Positions 1 through 13,976 of a stretch of 64,000 bases of DNA are shown in pieces. The notes under the pieces are model-generated. The model ran no database searches, was not told the DNA's origin, and saw only the letters and a program-made list of their open reading frames with translations. This DNA comes from Globodera rostochiensis. Its lineage: Eukaryota > Nematoda > Chromadorea > Rhabditida > Heteroderidae. The position numbers were made by a program, and so were the translations under genes. How positions within the stretch are numbered: position 1 is the first letter of the stretch; the number at the start of each line of letters is the position of its first letter. Where the stretch lies: the NCBI GenBank assembly GCA_018350325.1, contig JAEVLN010000002.1, forward strand, positions 5,315,456-5,379,455, read 5' to 3'.

Positions 1-200
1 ATAGCACAGTTTAATAAATGATGTAAAGTTAAATAGATAAAAATAAAAAATTACGAAGAAATGCTATGGTTAGAAGAAGTAGAATTTCATGTGAAACCCA
101 GAATGCGAATTTTGCGCATGTCTTGCAATTTTTTCTATAAACTTTTAATAACACAAACGTATCCAAGGTATTTAATTTACAGTCTCAACTTGAAAAAAAA

Positions 201-337
201 TTTCGGATTTTGGGTTTCGGATATTTCGGAAATTTCGGGATTTTTGGGTTTTCGGATTTTAAATCGTTTCGGATTTTTGGGGCGGAAATTTCGGGTTTCG
301 GATTTCGGATTTTATTTTCCGATTTTGCCTAGCCCTG
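201..337. repeat. Degenerate TTTCGG/TTTTGGG simple-repeat island
   Basis: About 120 bp consist of loosely repeated words tttcgg, attttggg and cggatttt with no fixed period. The right edge, read on the minus strand, is CAGGGCTAGGCAAAATCGG, which resembles a hAT-type terminal inverted repeat. No matching left end or 8 bp flanking duplication is visible, so this is at best a one-ended remnant. The open frames across it on both strands are by-products of the repeat. Confidence 0.65.
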
Positions 338-963
338 CTATCTAGATGGCTGTATCTCAAAGCGCCTGATCGGATGCTGTTTAATCTTTGCAAGATGCAG
401 CGTAGGCCAAGGAGTAATAAACGGCTCGTCTGCCCGACTATCATTTGCAGTACAAATTAGTAAAATTACATATCAATCTCAAATTTTTTTATCTAAGTGC
501 ATATTAAGTTTTCTCGCCATGTGCAAATGTTACATTTGAAAACAATGCCCAAATAAATATTAGTTAAACAATTACATATAATCTATTTTAAACAAAATTT
601 TGAATAATACATTAAATGAATGAAATGAATTCATAAATCGAAACAATATATTATAAAGTAATTAGTTCTAAGGTTTTTGAATTTTCCGTACATTGAATTG
701 TTTAAACCTTCTGTGTTATTAAAAAAAGAAATAATTATTGCTATAAATTTGTTTATTTTAAGCTTTGCGGGTATTTAACTAAAAAATGTTTGGAAAATCG
801 GCGTCCATATCAAATAACCGTAAAAAGTTATCAATAAATAATTTAAACAAATTCTGTCACATCCAGAATATATGTATATTCATAAAAGCAATTAAAATTT
901 AATAAACTAAATTCAGGCTGCATAATAAAATAATATTTAAAAACTTATAACCAATAAATTTGT

Positions 964-1037
964 AAAGAAATTTTTGACATTAAATATTTAGAAAACAATC
1001 CAATTGTAAATGGTGAGCAAAGAAACAGAAACCATAA
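964..1037. repeat. Dispersed repeat copy 1 (partner at 37,579-37,672)
   Basis: The stretch beginning aaagaaatttttgacattaa and ending near gagcaaagaaacagaaa recurs in the same orientation at 37,579-37,672 with substitutions and a small internal insertion. Both copies lie in A-rich domains, so their orientation agrees with the local strand bias. Confidence 0.6.
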
Positions 1038-1827
1038 GCTAAATTCAAACTCGAATAACCCCGGCGCACACCAGTGGTTTTTGGAGACGAAGTCTAAATC
1101 AGAAAGAAAAATTAATTTTTAAACCAAATTCAACTAAACAAACTCGAATTTATTTCCAATTCAAATTTATTCATAAACTAAGATATAAATCCATAAACCC
1201 ACAAAAATCAAAATATGCTAGATATTGCATAATGCACTTAATAAAGAAAAAAAGGTTAAAGTAAAAAAAGGATAGTTAATTACAATAAAATTAAAACACA
1301 AACTCAAGAAAAGAAAAAATAAATAAATAAATGAAAAGGTAGCTTAAAAGAAAGATCAAAAATGTTTATTCTCTTTTAGTGTCGTTAATAACGACAAAAA
1401 ACAATTAATAGAAGCAAAAACAAAACGTTTAAAAATGAATTTACGAAAAGCAAGTTGGTAACTTTCTTTTGCGTTTTAGCATTTATTCTGCTTTTTAAAA
1501 AATTGAATTTCAAACGCTCTGCATCGGCAGGATTTAAAGGTTTGAGTGTCAATTTGAATGAGAGCCGGTCCGGCAGGCAGAGTTGTATTGTGTCAATTTA
1601 AATAAAATAAATAGTATTATGTCTACTTAATAAAAAAATATTTTAGCAGTAAAAATTGTGTCACAGCATTATAAGACACGAGAGTTTCACTTAAAATAGC
1701 CTAGTGTGTCTCAATATATGAGAGAACTTAAAGTGCCCCAACAATTTCTAATCAGGCTGTTGTGCCTCAATTTTATTGAACGAACAAAGTGTCCTAAAGC
1801 TTTTTTACTTAAAAAACAAATCAGTCA

Positions 1828-1846
1828 TGTGTGTGTGTGTGTGTGT
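1828..1846. repeat. (TG)n microsatellite
   Basis: About nine and a half uninterrupted TG units. Simple sequence with no gene context. Confidence 0.95.
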
Positions 1847-3094
1847 TTGGATTATTATTCATCATTCGAAAGCAAAGGCTGGCACGCACCAAAGCAGCAT
1901 AAATAAAATTTAAATAATTTATTAAATATAAACTTTAATTAACAACAAATGCGCATTTTTCTTGCTGATTAAAATGAAGAAAAATAAATTTTTATAATAA
2001 ATTGAAACGATGTTATCAAAAAGTTCGAAGGCAGCTAAAACGAAATCCACATTCGGGGCATATGCGCACGGCGGGGATTGTCCGGAATAATCGTTTAAAG
2101 ATAATGAAAAGTTAAAATCCTTTTTTCTATTAAAGCATAAATTTAGACCATTTTGGCTAATGCTTAATATAAGTGGAAAACATTTAGCTACGCGCAGGAA
2201 CTCACGCCAAAGCGGGAGGATGCGCATTTTAGCAGCGCTAGGCTGTGTTTTGGAACACCAATGGCAAGCCACCTAACGGCTTTGCGCAAGCAACAAAATA
2301 AATTCTTTATTTATAAATTGAAAAGATTAAGATAAAACAAATTTTTTTAAATTTCCACAGAAAAATCGAAGAGGCAATACAATATTCTTACCTTAGAACA
2401 AAGTCAAAATATATAAAATTCTCTTTGTAAAATAGGTATGCTAAAAAATAAAAATGTTTCAAAGAATTTTGACGATAATATTTTCTAATTTATAAAGAAT
2501 CAATAAAAAAAATTAATACATTATTTACTAATTAATCAAATATTTATCACTATTCGACTTATAAACTTACAGAAACTAAATCCTAGAAATAAATTGTTAT
2601 TATAATTTAAAAAATTCAATTTGCTTGAATCTCAATGGAACATATAAAAATAGTAAATAAATCAAATTAAAACAAAGATTTTACAACTAAGTTTGTTGGC
2701 TTAAAAAATGAGAACTGAAAACTTAAACAAAAGCTGAACTTAATGGATCTAATATTAATTTATTAAAAAATTTAAAAAATACAAATATATTTAAAAGATG
2801 CGTTGGTTAAAATCGATGGACACAATGCGTGGATTTAGTTGCATTTTACATTCACATCCGACCCAATTCAATAATATAAAAATTCTTTTTTTATATAAAT
2901 GTTTATATCTAAAATAACTTACAAATATGATTAAAAGGTCAGTATTTGAACAACCTGATTGCATTCCAAATTTGAAATTTTAAAAAAATTGAATAAATTA
3001 CAAAAATTATTAAACTCATATTATTAAATTTTATGCACCGCTCAAGAAGACACGTGCGATAATTCGGGTTTTGCTACAAAAGTCAGGAATCAAC

Positions 3095-3143
3095 CAGTGA
3101 TGTCCCGGTGTTCCCGGAACAGTGAAAATCCGGAACCGGTTCC
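3095..3143. repeat. CCGGAAC word island
   Basis: A short island of recurring cccgg, ggaac and ccggttcc words that starts CAGTGATGTCCCGG. The start resembles the terminus of some hAT-type elements. No opposite end was found, so the element assignment is weak. Confidence 0.4.
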
Positions 3144-3306
3144 AATATATGTAGTTCCATAATAATTGAAGCGAAAAATAAAGCAATCTGTTGAATTTGA
3201 TCAGGTTATTCAGTGTTTCTAAAATGATTCGTTTTTGAGTTCAAAAAATTTAGGTCGAGAACAAATATAGTTAAAATCATCAAAAAATTATCTCTTTTTT
3301 AAAATC

Positions 3307-3500
3307 TTGGTTGCAAATCTCTTAACAAATTGCGTCAAAAATCCCAAAATTTCCCTTCACCTCCTCTCCTAAGTAGTGAATAAATAACGCGAAAAAAACA
3401 TGAAATGTACATATTTTTGTCCATAAAATAGCCGATCTTCGAAGAACCCCCCCCCCCCCCCCCCCCTCCCGGGCATTGCTCTGCAAATTTTTTCCAGTTT
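3307..3500 (-). repeat. G-tract repeat family, minus-strand copy (partner at 53,200-53,640)
   Basis: Read on the minus strand, a long G run is followed by a word like ggctattttatgg and then by the 16-mer agagatttgcaaccaa (3,307-3,322). The same landmarks, in the same order and with the identical 16-mer (53,454-53,469), follow a G-rich run on the plus strand at 53,350-53,469. Spacing differs, so the copies are old or rearranged. The homopolymer therefore seems to be part of a dispersed repeat. Confidence 0.45.
3447..3466. repeat. C20 homopolymer
   Basis: Twenty consecutive C in an otherwise AT-rich setting. The length is likely to be unreliable in any assembly. It lies inside the G-tract repeat family described for this locus. 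Confidence 0.9.
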
Positions 3501-6500
3501 TAGTGCTCCTGAATTGTTGAGCAAAAATTGTTGGTGTGGAGAAATATGATTAAAAAACATACATTTCATGCGAAAAAATAAAGATTTACTATATTTTGAA
3601 ACTAAATGAACCAAGAATTAAAAAAATTGTTTAGTATATTATATTAAGCAATGTTTGATGAAAAAATAAATAAAAAAGTTTAATTTTACAATAAGCTAAT
3701 ATTCCAAAAAAATAAATTTAAAATATAATTTAAAATTTTAGAAATTCTTAATTAATATACATTTAAATATTGAGCGTCATGTCGAGCGTGCTAAGGAGAC
3801 CCCCTAACAGGGGCACACATGCAAAACATCGGGAGGCTATGGCGTTAGACTAAGCGACGTAACAAGGAGCAGAGCGGCACGCATCGTCAATCCCAAACCT
3901 TTTGGACCAAAAATCTAAAGACCTTAAAATTAAGCATAATTAGAAAATTAGAACACTCTGAGGAAGCATTTTAAATTGAACATAAAAACACCGAAAACCA
4001 GATTGGCCGCCGGTGGAACAAGACGTTTTAAAATTAAGACACTGGTTTTAAATATTAATTTACTATACATGAAAACAGATCTAATCTTTTAACGGTTAAT
4101 AAATTTTAAACCTAATAAATTTCAAATTTACTTATCTCTTTAATCCAATAACTTCAATATTGGATAAAAAATACTCAAAATCAATAAAAGATTAAAAATT
4201 AAAAATCAATAAAAATTAAAAAATATATAATAAGATTGGTCTGGTCGCAAAGGGTTTCCGTGGAGCGCCTAGAGTCAGCATCACTTCAGAATTTATAATA
4301 TTCATAATAATAATAATACAATTTAAATACCTACACAACGATTTATTGTTTACAATCAAGAAGTTCATGTCTTCAGTGGAAAATTTTAATCTTAATGTTT
4401 GGTTAAATAGAACGTTAAATATAAAAAATAAAACATAAAATAAAACAAATTAACATATAATGTTTGCATTTATAATAAAAATTTAATCAGACTTATCATA
4501 CAATAGATTGAAAATTTTTGTTCTCTTTTCATACCCAAAACTAATCTCCCGACTTGTTTTTCCACCACACGAAAATCTACACCTTTATAAATATGATTTA
4601 TTGATTTCACCAAAAAAAGCTAAACTAGCATTATTTTCATTAATTGTTGAAAAGACTACTTGAACATAAAACAAAATTTGTGATCACATGACGACTCTAC
4701 ACTTAAAGGTTCCAGCATAGCGTAAACATATAATCATGAGATTAATTTAAAAAATTAATAAAAAAAGTTCTTGCATAAAATCAATTTTACTTTAAAAAAC
4801 GATAAAGACATAAGATGTTTGATTAAATATACTATTATCCATTGGCCAGCCGATCAGTGACACAAATTTAAAGCACGCTGGAGCGGGTCATGGTGCATAA
4901 TTGAAATTAGAGGACCAGCACTCACTGTAAAACAAAAAAAAAGTGCGTTAAAACAAATTTTAAATAAATTTAATTACATTAAATGTTAAAATAACCTAAA
5001 CAAACTGCATATTATTAAAATGGAACAAATTTATTTTCTCCTCTGATTCAGTTAGATTGTAGATAGATTCCATCTTTGCTGATCAGTTGTGAGCGTGACT
5101 GCACTCGACCACTGGCAAACCAACCTTGAGCCTAAAAAATTAACCCAATTTGAGCTCTTATGATTGTGTTATAAAAATTTGGTAAAACTTAAATTTTTAT
5201 GAATGATTTAAAATTAAAATTGAAAATATTTCTTTTTACTACAATAAGGATAATACAATTAATGTTTGCTCTTAAATTGCCTAAGTTTTTATTAAAAAAT
5301 ATGAACTACAAGCAATAAAAGATGTTAATAATAAAGTATTATAACGTTTAAAATATTTTATTAGTTGAAATAAAACCTGCCGATTAAAACAAACGACTAT
5401 GCCATCCCCACTCAAGCGGGATATCATCGCACCGTGACACCGAACAGTTTTCATCGAACGCGCCAGACAAACGAATGATCAAATAAATTAAAAACGGCCT
5501 AACCCGTAAAATAAGGCTTAAAAACTCAATAACATATCATTTATCAATATTAATCTTTGATGCGTTTCTGATGGAGAACTGAAAAACAAGAGCAGAATTT
5601 ATAATAAAATTAGAAAACATCATTAAAATAATCCATGCACGGCGATTAATTAATATTTAATAATAATAAAGAGAACTTTAAATTTTTAATCAAATATCAA
5701 ATTCTGGGCTCATAAAATGATAATCCAAATCGTTATCTGTTTGATGACAAGAAAATTGGCAAACTGACGCAAGGATAACCGTACATGAATGCGGCCATCT
5801 GTTCATGGGATGGTTGCACCCGGATTTTCCAAACAAGCTCGCATATGTAAGCTTTCACTATAATGAAAAAATATGAATATTAAATTCAAATTTTATTATT
5901 ATTATTTAAAAATGTTTATGACAAAATTAACACAGTGCACAATTGTTCCAACCGGGACTACCCCACTCGGCACCGCCAAAAAATGTGGAACAGATAAACC
6001 AAAAGAGGCGCTAAACACAAAAATTTTCGCCATATCACAATACTAATAAATTTAGCTTATCCAAAAAAAGCGTTAAATAAAGATGTGTAAATACTATATA
6101 ACTATAATCTGAATAAATAAAAATGAATAAAACGTTATGGGTTTAGGTAAAGAACCCAATTTAAAGTTAAACAAAATCTAAATAAAACTTATAAAATAAT
6201 AAAAGAATAATAAAATCTAATAAAAATGTGCGAGAGAAAAGGGGACGGAAATCCACCACCGAAAATGTAACAAAAAGTTAGAAAATAATTTCTTAAAATA
6301 AAAAAATCACGTAAATAAAACAAATTATAAAGTTAAATTCATTAATTAAAATAATAGTTAATTAATAAAACCTTATAACCCATAAAGCTTCAAATATAAA
6401 ATAATTAATATTAAACAAAATTGCGGGAAGCTCAAAATTATTTTAAAAAGTTCTGGCCACAGTGTAATAACATAATACTTACTCATAAACAAAAAAGATA

Positions 6501-9500
6501 ATTAAATAAATGTCAATATAATTGATTAAAATTGAAAAATTATTTGAAGATAAAAGATTTTAAACGATAAATTGTTTTAGCACAGATAGAGCAAAAACGT
6601 TAATCATTTGAGCAGAAAAGGGTCACAACCGTAGTACGTTGACACGATAATATGAACAATCGGCGGCTCCAGTTAACTAACACCTTAATTTAATGAATTA
6701 TTCCCAATCTAAAGAATTTATTGCATATACTCAATTAAACTAAATCAATAATGTTTGGCTTTTTACAATTTTTATTCCATTTTGGAATTTTATCAAGTTT
6801 TCTTTAAAAAATGCAATAAAACGAGATGTGCATCATAAGACCAACATTTTTAATCCAAAAATGCACTCTCCATTTGAGTTTGTTAGCTTTTTTTTTTTTT
6901 GTTTTGCATTTTTTTCGTCGGTTTCTTCCTAAACAAATTTGCCCAAAATTTAGAAAATTTGAACATCGTTATCACATTAAATGCAAGGGTTAATTGCTTA
7001 TACCACCATTAATTTAATGTTATTTAAGAATTAAGTTTAAAATTATTCATTCAGCTATACAAATAAAGAATATTTGATTTTAAATACAGTATTTGTTAAA
7101 AATTAATTTTAAGAACCTTAAATAAATTAAAAAAATCGGTATAACTGGGTCATTGATAATAAAAATAGATTGAATTGTTGCACATGCAAAATTGTTAATC
7201 AATTTAAAAGCTTCAACTAAACCAAATCTTCTTTTATAAATCCGTCGCCTTTAGAGAAATTTTAATGATCGGCCAGTTGCTCATTTTGGCATAAAAAGCT
7301 CTCAAAAAGCTATCATTTTTTTTGTAAATTAATGAATACAATAACAATTTATCTGCTATAATTCAAATGTAGAAAGTTAATGAATAATATTAAATTTCTA
7401 TTAAATAAAACAAGAAATACAGATAATTGTTTGTTTAAAAATATTACCTATCTTAAGGGAAAAAAATAAACTATCAATAGTGAGTGAGTCAATGGTGGCG
7501 TCCGTGGCGGTGTATGGCGCAAAATTGCTGAAGAAAAATTATGTGGCCTCTCGTTTGGACATGCTGGTGTGGTTAAATTAAAATTCCAAAATTATCTAAA
7601 ATATCATCTAAACAAATCCATAACATATTTGGCAAAAAGTAAATTCACTACGGTGGGACAAACTGTTGTCATTTTTTTGAAACAGGAGATGCTCTAAAAA
7701 TCACAAAATTAATTTAATTTATTACATATTATTCCAAGGTAAAAATAAGTTCAGTAAGTAAAATAAAAATAAATATATTTAGAATTGAGAATCCAATATG
7801 TCAGCCCAGGCAACACAGCCGTTGACCAAGCGGATAAACAGCTTAAATGAATAAATAAAAATCCCCTTTTAAAATAAAAGGAACATATGTTTAAATAAAA
7901 TATATTGATTAGTTCTTGAACTGAACAAAATTCCATTATAATGTGATAGTTAATTATTAAACAAATAACATTTAAAAGAGTTTACAATCTAGCAAATTGC
8001 TAGATATTTTCCTAAATATTAAAGCGAACGGTCGTTCTACAAAATCATGACGAAGAATTAGTTAAATAAAAAAAGTCGTTCAAATATAAACAAGCTTTGA
8101 ATTAACTAAAAGGAATTTGTTAAAAAATTTATGAACAAAATCATCTCAATAAAGCATAAAATAAATGTTTTTGTTATAAACATAAAATTGTATTTATTCA
8201 TTAAACTAGAAAAATAATGGACACCATTTTGCGTACTTGATCTTGCTATATTTCCAAAATATAATTATAAAAAAATATTGATATTTCATTAAAGCAACAA
8301 AAAAACTAGAATTTATTTTAGAGAATATTTTGCGAGGCAAAAAAGCATAAAGAATTTTTATCAAAAAAAAAAATATAACCAAATATAGACGTATCCTGCT
8401 TTTATTATCGTTTTTAGGCCAATATCGGGCGCATCATAAAGCCAATGGACATGTTTCAAATGATACGCTTGGAAAATCATAAATATTTTTATTTGCGCTA
8501 AAAATTCTTTCGAAACGATTGAAATAACGGGACAAAATAACAACAAAATGTATTCAAAAATTCATAGAATAGTAAAATCGGTCAAATCATAAAATTACTA
8601 TTATTTTTAATATGCTAAACTAAAAAAGTAGCGCTTCGATATCAAAATTAATTAGAATTAAAATGTTTACCTAAAATAATATTATATTTAATTGATAATA
8701 AATTATACACCAATTTAACAATCACAAATAATAAAGACTTTCTCGTTCGTTCTGAAATGCCCTTAAATTTTGTATTAATTAATTTATTTATTCAAAAAAA
8801 ATTACACATTTGAATTTATTGACGTCAAAGTTTGTGCTAGCCCCAATTTCGACGGCACAAGTGTCCTACAACGGGATAAGGACATTTTTTTAATTAACTT
8901 TTCCTAATTTTTTATTTGCCTTTAAGTAATAACTTTGATTAAAAATTAACAAATAATACCTATTTGTCCCTTAGTACTGAACAAAAGAGAGCAAGAGCGA
9001 AGGTCAAAATAATAATTCAAAATACTAGCAAAGTACTTTTGGTTTTAAGACCGCTGACCCCTTCCCATTCTTAAAAGCTAAGAACCCTAGATTTAATTTT
9101 AATTAAAATAAATGCGTAATTAAATGTATCTTGCGGGCAAAACAATTAATTCTGATTTCTAGGCTAAATCAACAAAAGAGTATCCAGGGAAACAAATAAA
9201 TTTTTTTAAAACTTATTTTATTCAGTTAAGCAACCGTCTGGAAGGTTAGCGCCAATGTGTGTGGAAATTTTACTCTATAGCAATACAAGAAAATACAAAA
9301 GGGAATATAATTTGTACACATATGCATGTAAATTTATGTATCTTCACTTGAAACATTTTCTATCTAACAAAAAACGTTAAATGTGGTAGGCGAGTTATAT
9401 TAAGGTGCATAATATTTTTATGTCACCACCCAAGAAGGTTGCATCAAAAACGTAAATAAAAAATTGAAAGTTTTTAAAGTAACTAAATTTACAGCTAATA

Positions 9501-12364
9501 AAAAATATGAATAAAATGGCTACTTGTTTTGGAGTTAAATTTATTTAAATATATAATACAAAAAGTCAAAAATCTCATTAATAAAATAAAAATTATATTA
9601 ATTTTTAAAAGAAATTGGAAAACTTTTCATCAGTTTCTAATTTCCTTTTTTAATTTATTTAAAACTTGCTTAATGTTATTTATGATTTCATATTAATGCA
9701 ACAACGTGTAAGTGAATTTCAACACTTGATAATTGTCACCAATAAAAACACAATCAAGCTCCATATCAATCCGACTTTTTGTAATCTGAATCTTCAACAT
9801 ATTCAATCATTTTTATTGGTACCAAAAAAGCTGAGAAACGAAGACTCAACCATCACAACCATCTCAAAATAGAAATTATTTTAAACTGACTTGATTATGT
9901 GCTAAAAATTTGAAAGCTAATTAAGCTTGCCGCAGCCGGAACCAATGGAAGCAGGTAGAAGACACCGAGTTGATGTACGCCCATTACCGTGGCGTTATGA
10001 TTGTAAAGCTCCTTAATTAATAAATAGAGATTAAAATATAGCAAAAGTGTTAAAATTACCTACATTTAATTTATGATTTTTTCAAGAGGAAAATTCTTTT
10101 TTAAATTTACGAGTCTGCATATTGGACTATTCATAATGGTAAAAATAATATAAACAAATTGTACCTTTAATCGTTTGAAAAATTATCAAGTTTGAAGAAA
10201 AATATAAAAGACAATTATACAAATTTGTTTTAAATTATGGAATTTAGGTAAATAGAAATTTGAGTAAAGCTACAAAATAATAACTTTCTTACAACCTAAA
10301 TACAAATTGAATCTTACAATCTAAATACAAACAAATTAGAGTTTAATAAATTGTCTGAGGGATTACATCATAATCAAAATAACACAAGAAAAACCTAATT
10401 ATTTTATGTTAAGCTAATAATAATAAATGGAACGTAATAGTTCCGAATCAAATTTGCACACGAAAATTGGGAAAATAATAAAAAGTAAAGGAAAATTATT
10501 GGGAAATGGGCAAAATATAAATCTAAAATTTGATAACAATTGCATTTAAATAAAATCTTAAAATGTTTAGTAAAATGATAATACAAAAATGGAAATATTT
10601 GTTCAGCAAGCAGCAAACGCTAGAGTCGCCAAAATGCAATATGACGATGAAGCAACGGCACAACTTGGGCAATTTCCGGAAAACATAAAACAATTATAAA
10701 AATCTTCAAATCTAAATATACAATGTAAATTATTAATGTACAATGTAAATCACAAATTTACAATTATAATTATGATTTAATCAATGTTGACTACAAAAAT
10801 GTCGCATTCGAAAGGTAACACCCAAGTGAATTAAATAAAATTATTAAAATAACTGCGTTAAAGATTATGTTTAAAAATAATTAAAATTTGAAATTAAAAC
10901 TATTTAACATGTGATTTTTATGCGCTCAAATTATTTTATGTAATGTTTTCTTTTTAACATAATTCTTTGATTAATCATGTATCATTTCCACAATTAATTT
11001 CAAACTGTTCTTCTAACCATGTTTTTTACAAAATATATCCGTATAAATAAATATCTGGTTGCTACAAAAATTTCGGGCATTAATTATTTGTATATTTGGG
11101 CGCTCGTGGAGCCACCAGCAAAGAATTGGTCCTGAAGACTGCATGCGGACACCCTTGGAGGACCAAGGTCTGGCATAACTCCGTGACAGCACAAATAAAC
11201 GTTCAATTCTGATAAAATAAAACCAATTAAACAATACAGTTTAAACTTAAAAAAGCAGATTTTGCCAAATCAGATAATGTGTTAATAAAATATAGCTAAA
11301 CTACAATATGACTAAATTTACGATTGAATATATATAATAACACAGGCCATATATTGCGTGATGAGCTCAATCAATTCGACCCTTATTCAAATGAGTATAT
11401 TTGGTGTTGGATTTCATCCTAAAGAAGCAATAAGAAGCTTGAAAAATTGAGATAAAAATAAAATAACTGATTTTACAGCTTCCTTGTAATGATGTTGTGG
11501 GGAATATCTGCTTTGAAAGAAAAAATAGCGATCATTTCTGTTCATTGCAATTACAAATCATAAATTTTCTAAATTTTCCGGCGTAAAGCGCATCCTATTT
11601 GCAGAGAATTGCCATTAATGTTTTTGAGTGGGAACCGAGGTAAGACATTCGTTTAGTAATAAAAATTACAACATTGTTTGATAATTTTCAAATATAAATT
11701 ATTTTAAATCCCTTATAAATTGGAGTAGCTTATTGAATAAATATGTAGCAATGCGATGCAAAAAATTTGCATTTTAGTATTTTTTCGTTAATACCTATAC
11801 CGAATACCGACCGAGCCATCTCTGAATATCGCTGTATTCTTTTAATAAATGTTAAAAATATTTCAGATTTTTTAAAATTATTTTGGCTGCGTCTACAAAT
11901 TTTAGTTTTTGGTCACGAAAATTTTTGTTGTAAACATTTTTGAAAGGTACATTTACATTTAAAAATTTTTTGGTTAACGGATCCAATTTAAAATTGCACG
12001 GAAACGCGTAAGAATCATTTTGAGCCCTGTTTCAAAATTTAAACAACATTTTAATAAACATTTACTAATGTTAATATTCAAATTAAGCATTTTGATGCTC
12101 ATAAAAATAATAATAATAAATGTTCAGAAACCAATTAAGTAAACTGAGGCATTAAAAAATGTCGTCATCAAATTTATGAAATACTAAATTCACAATCACA
12201 AATATCTAATAATCAAGTTATCTGATCATATTATGTATTGATAAAAGTGTAAATATAGTTCTAAATAATATTTCTAAGCACCTACACCAATTATTTCAAA
12301 AATTTGCAAAGAAAGCACACGATGAAAATTTAATAAGCTTTAAACGAGAAAATATCTCCGAAAC

Positions 12365-12905
12365 AACCAAAATAGCAATGTTGCGCAAAATTTAAATTTA
12401 ATTACAAAAAACAAAAACAATAAATATTAAGAATTTTTCATTTTAGCATTTTGTAAATTAAATAGAACTTTATCTATAATTTATTATATTTCTTCAAAAA
12501 CCCAATGTAAAATTATAAACCCGAACAGCATAGTATAAAATTTACTGTCGCGACCAGCGGGAAAAGAGCCAAAACTAATACTAAAAACTAAATAAATTAT
12601 GGTAAAAAGATTTCTAATTAAGAATAAAGTTTATAAAATTTAACATAATTTAAAGAGGAAAATAAAAGATACTATAAAAGAACCAAAGAAATATGGCGAA
12701 AATTCATCGCGGAAAACCGTTACAAAGCAATAAAATGAAACAAAAATATTAACACAGCAAATATTTGTTGCGCCAATTATTTATTATATTAAAGCATGGA
12801 ATTTAATTATATCAGAACATTTGGCTGCAATAAATTAAATTTTTTCTAAAACATAAAAAAACCACAGATGCAAACCTTAGACTTTGACATATTTACGACT
12901 GTATT
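12365..12905. repeat. Diverged duplication, copy A (partner 16,052-16,325)
   Basis: Shared blocks in order: a start with aaccaaaatagcaat; a middle with taattaagaataaagtttat and gaggaaaataaa; and an end with accttagactttgacatat followed by acgactgtatt. Copy B has the same blocks but is roughly half as long, so it lost sequence or copy A gained it. The ending island is among the best-matched parts. Confidence 0.75.
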
Positions 12906-13545
12906 AATTTATTTGCAATACTTAAGATAAAATTAAAACAATTAATTTTCAATTTTAAAGGGTGATGTTAATTAAAATTAGATATTATTTTAAAATACAC
13001 TTGTCAAACCCTTAGAAAATGGCCGCGAAAACGTAGACGACCAATACGCAGTATCTCGAGCAATTGTATTATACAGAAATTATAAATGATTTGCGTACCA
13101 TAATACCTGTGAGATAAAAAAACACACTAATAATTTTTATACAAAAATTATAATAAGCGTGCCACGGCATCGAAATTATGTATCAGCTAATGAACATTTA
13201 AAAATGTAATCAACAACAGATCAGATGATTATATTTATTAACTCTTTATATCTAATATAATTATTTGAACAAAATAAAAACCAAAAAATAAATAAATTTT
13301 ATTATTTAATGCAATTAAAAAACCCAGTAAAAAGCGATAAAGATGAGCCAAATATTACTAAATCAATTCAACAAAATTAAATAAACTACTCAATTTTATA
13401 AACATCATAAACCAAGACAACTTATTCGTAAATGCGTTATGAAAAGAGACATTAGAAGAAAGAATCGAAAACTAAACAAGTGTAATGCAAATTAAGCAAA
13501 TATTTTATTTGATGCAAGAAAAGATTTAAAGAAACATATTCAACA

Positions 13546-13976
13546 CCAATCTTACTGATTAATAATCTATTTTTCTTCTGATTACTAAAGTGAACTATAA
13601 TTAATTTAAATATATCCAAATAGCAATTGAAGACGCCGGCTATTCCATGGGACCAAAGATCACCCCCTTCCCCAGTGACAATTAAATCGAATTTGGGTCT
13701 ACTTAAATAAAGAAACTTTTCAATGTCAATAAATTTTATTTAAAATAAAAAATCTTTGCTCACTTGGAAGAAGCATTTCAATAAGAATTCTTAAATATGC
13801 GGCTGAAAGCTGTTCCCGCCAAAGCAGCACATCAAATACTTGGGGAAATTTATATAATAAAAATAACATATTTAATAAAATAAAACCCACAACACTTCTA
13901 AAATTGTATTTTGTTAGAACAAACCAGTTCCAATCTTACTGATTAATGATCTATTTCTTTTTCTGATTACTAAAAG
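13546..13976. repeat. Direct repeat pair around an AT linker
   Basis: A stretch beginning ccaatcttactgattaat and containing tctgattactaaa occurs at 13,546-13,590 and again at 13,930-13,976. The interval between them holds one GC-richer island (about 13,630-13,690) and AT linker. Confidence 0.7.

Noticed and set aside
201..337. Two-ended inverted-repeat element at the TTTCGG island
   Set aside because: Only the right end resembles a terminus. The expected left end and the 8 bp flank (ctatctag) are not present.
1922..2272. 116-codon minus-strand frame
   Set aside because: Composition follows the translated AT bias with no recognisable domain, and the frame spans several island/linker boundaries. 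Frames of this size are expected by chance here.
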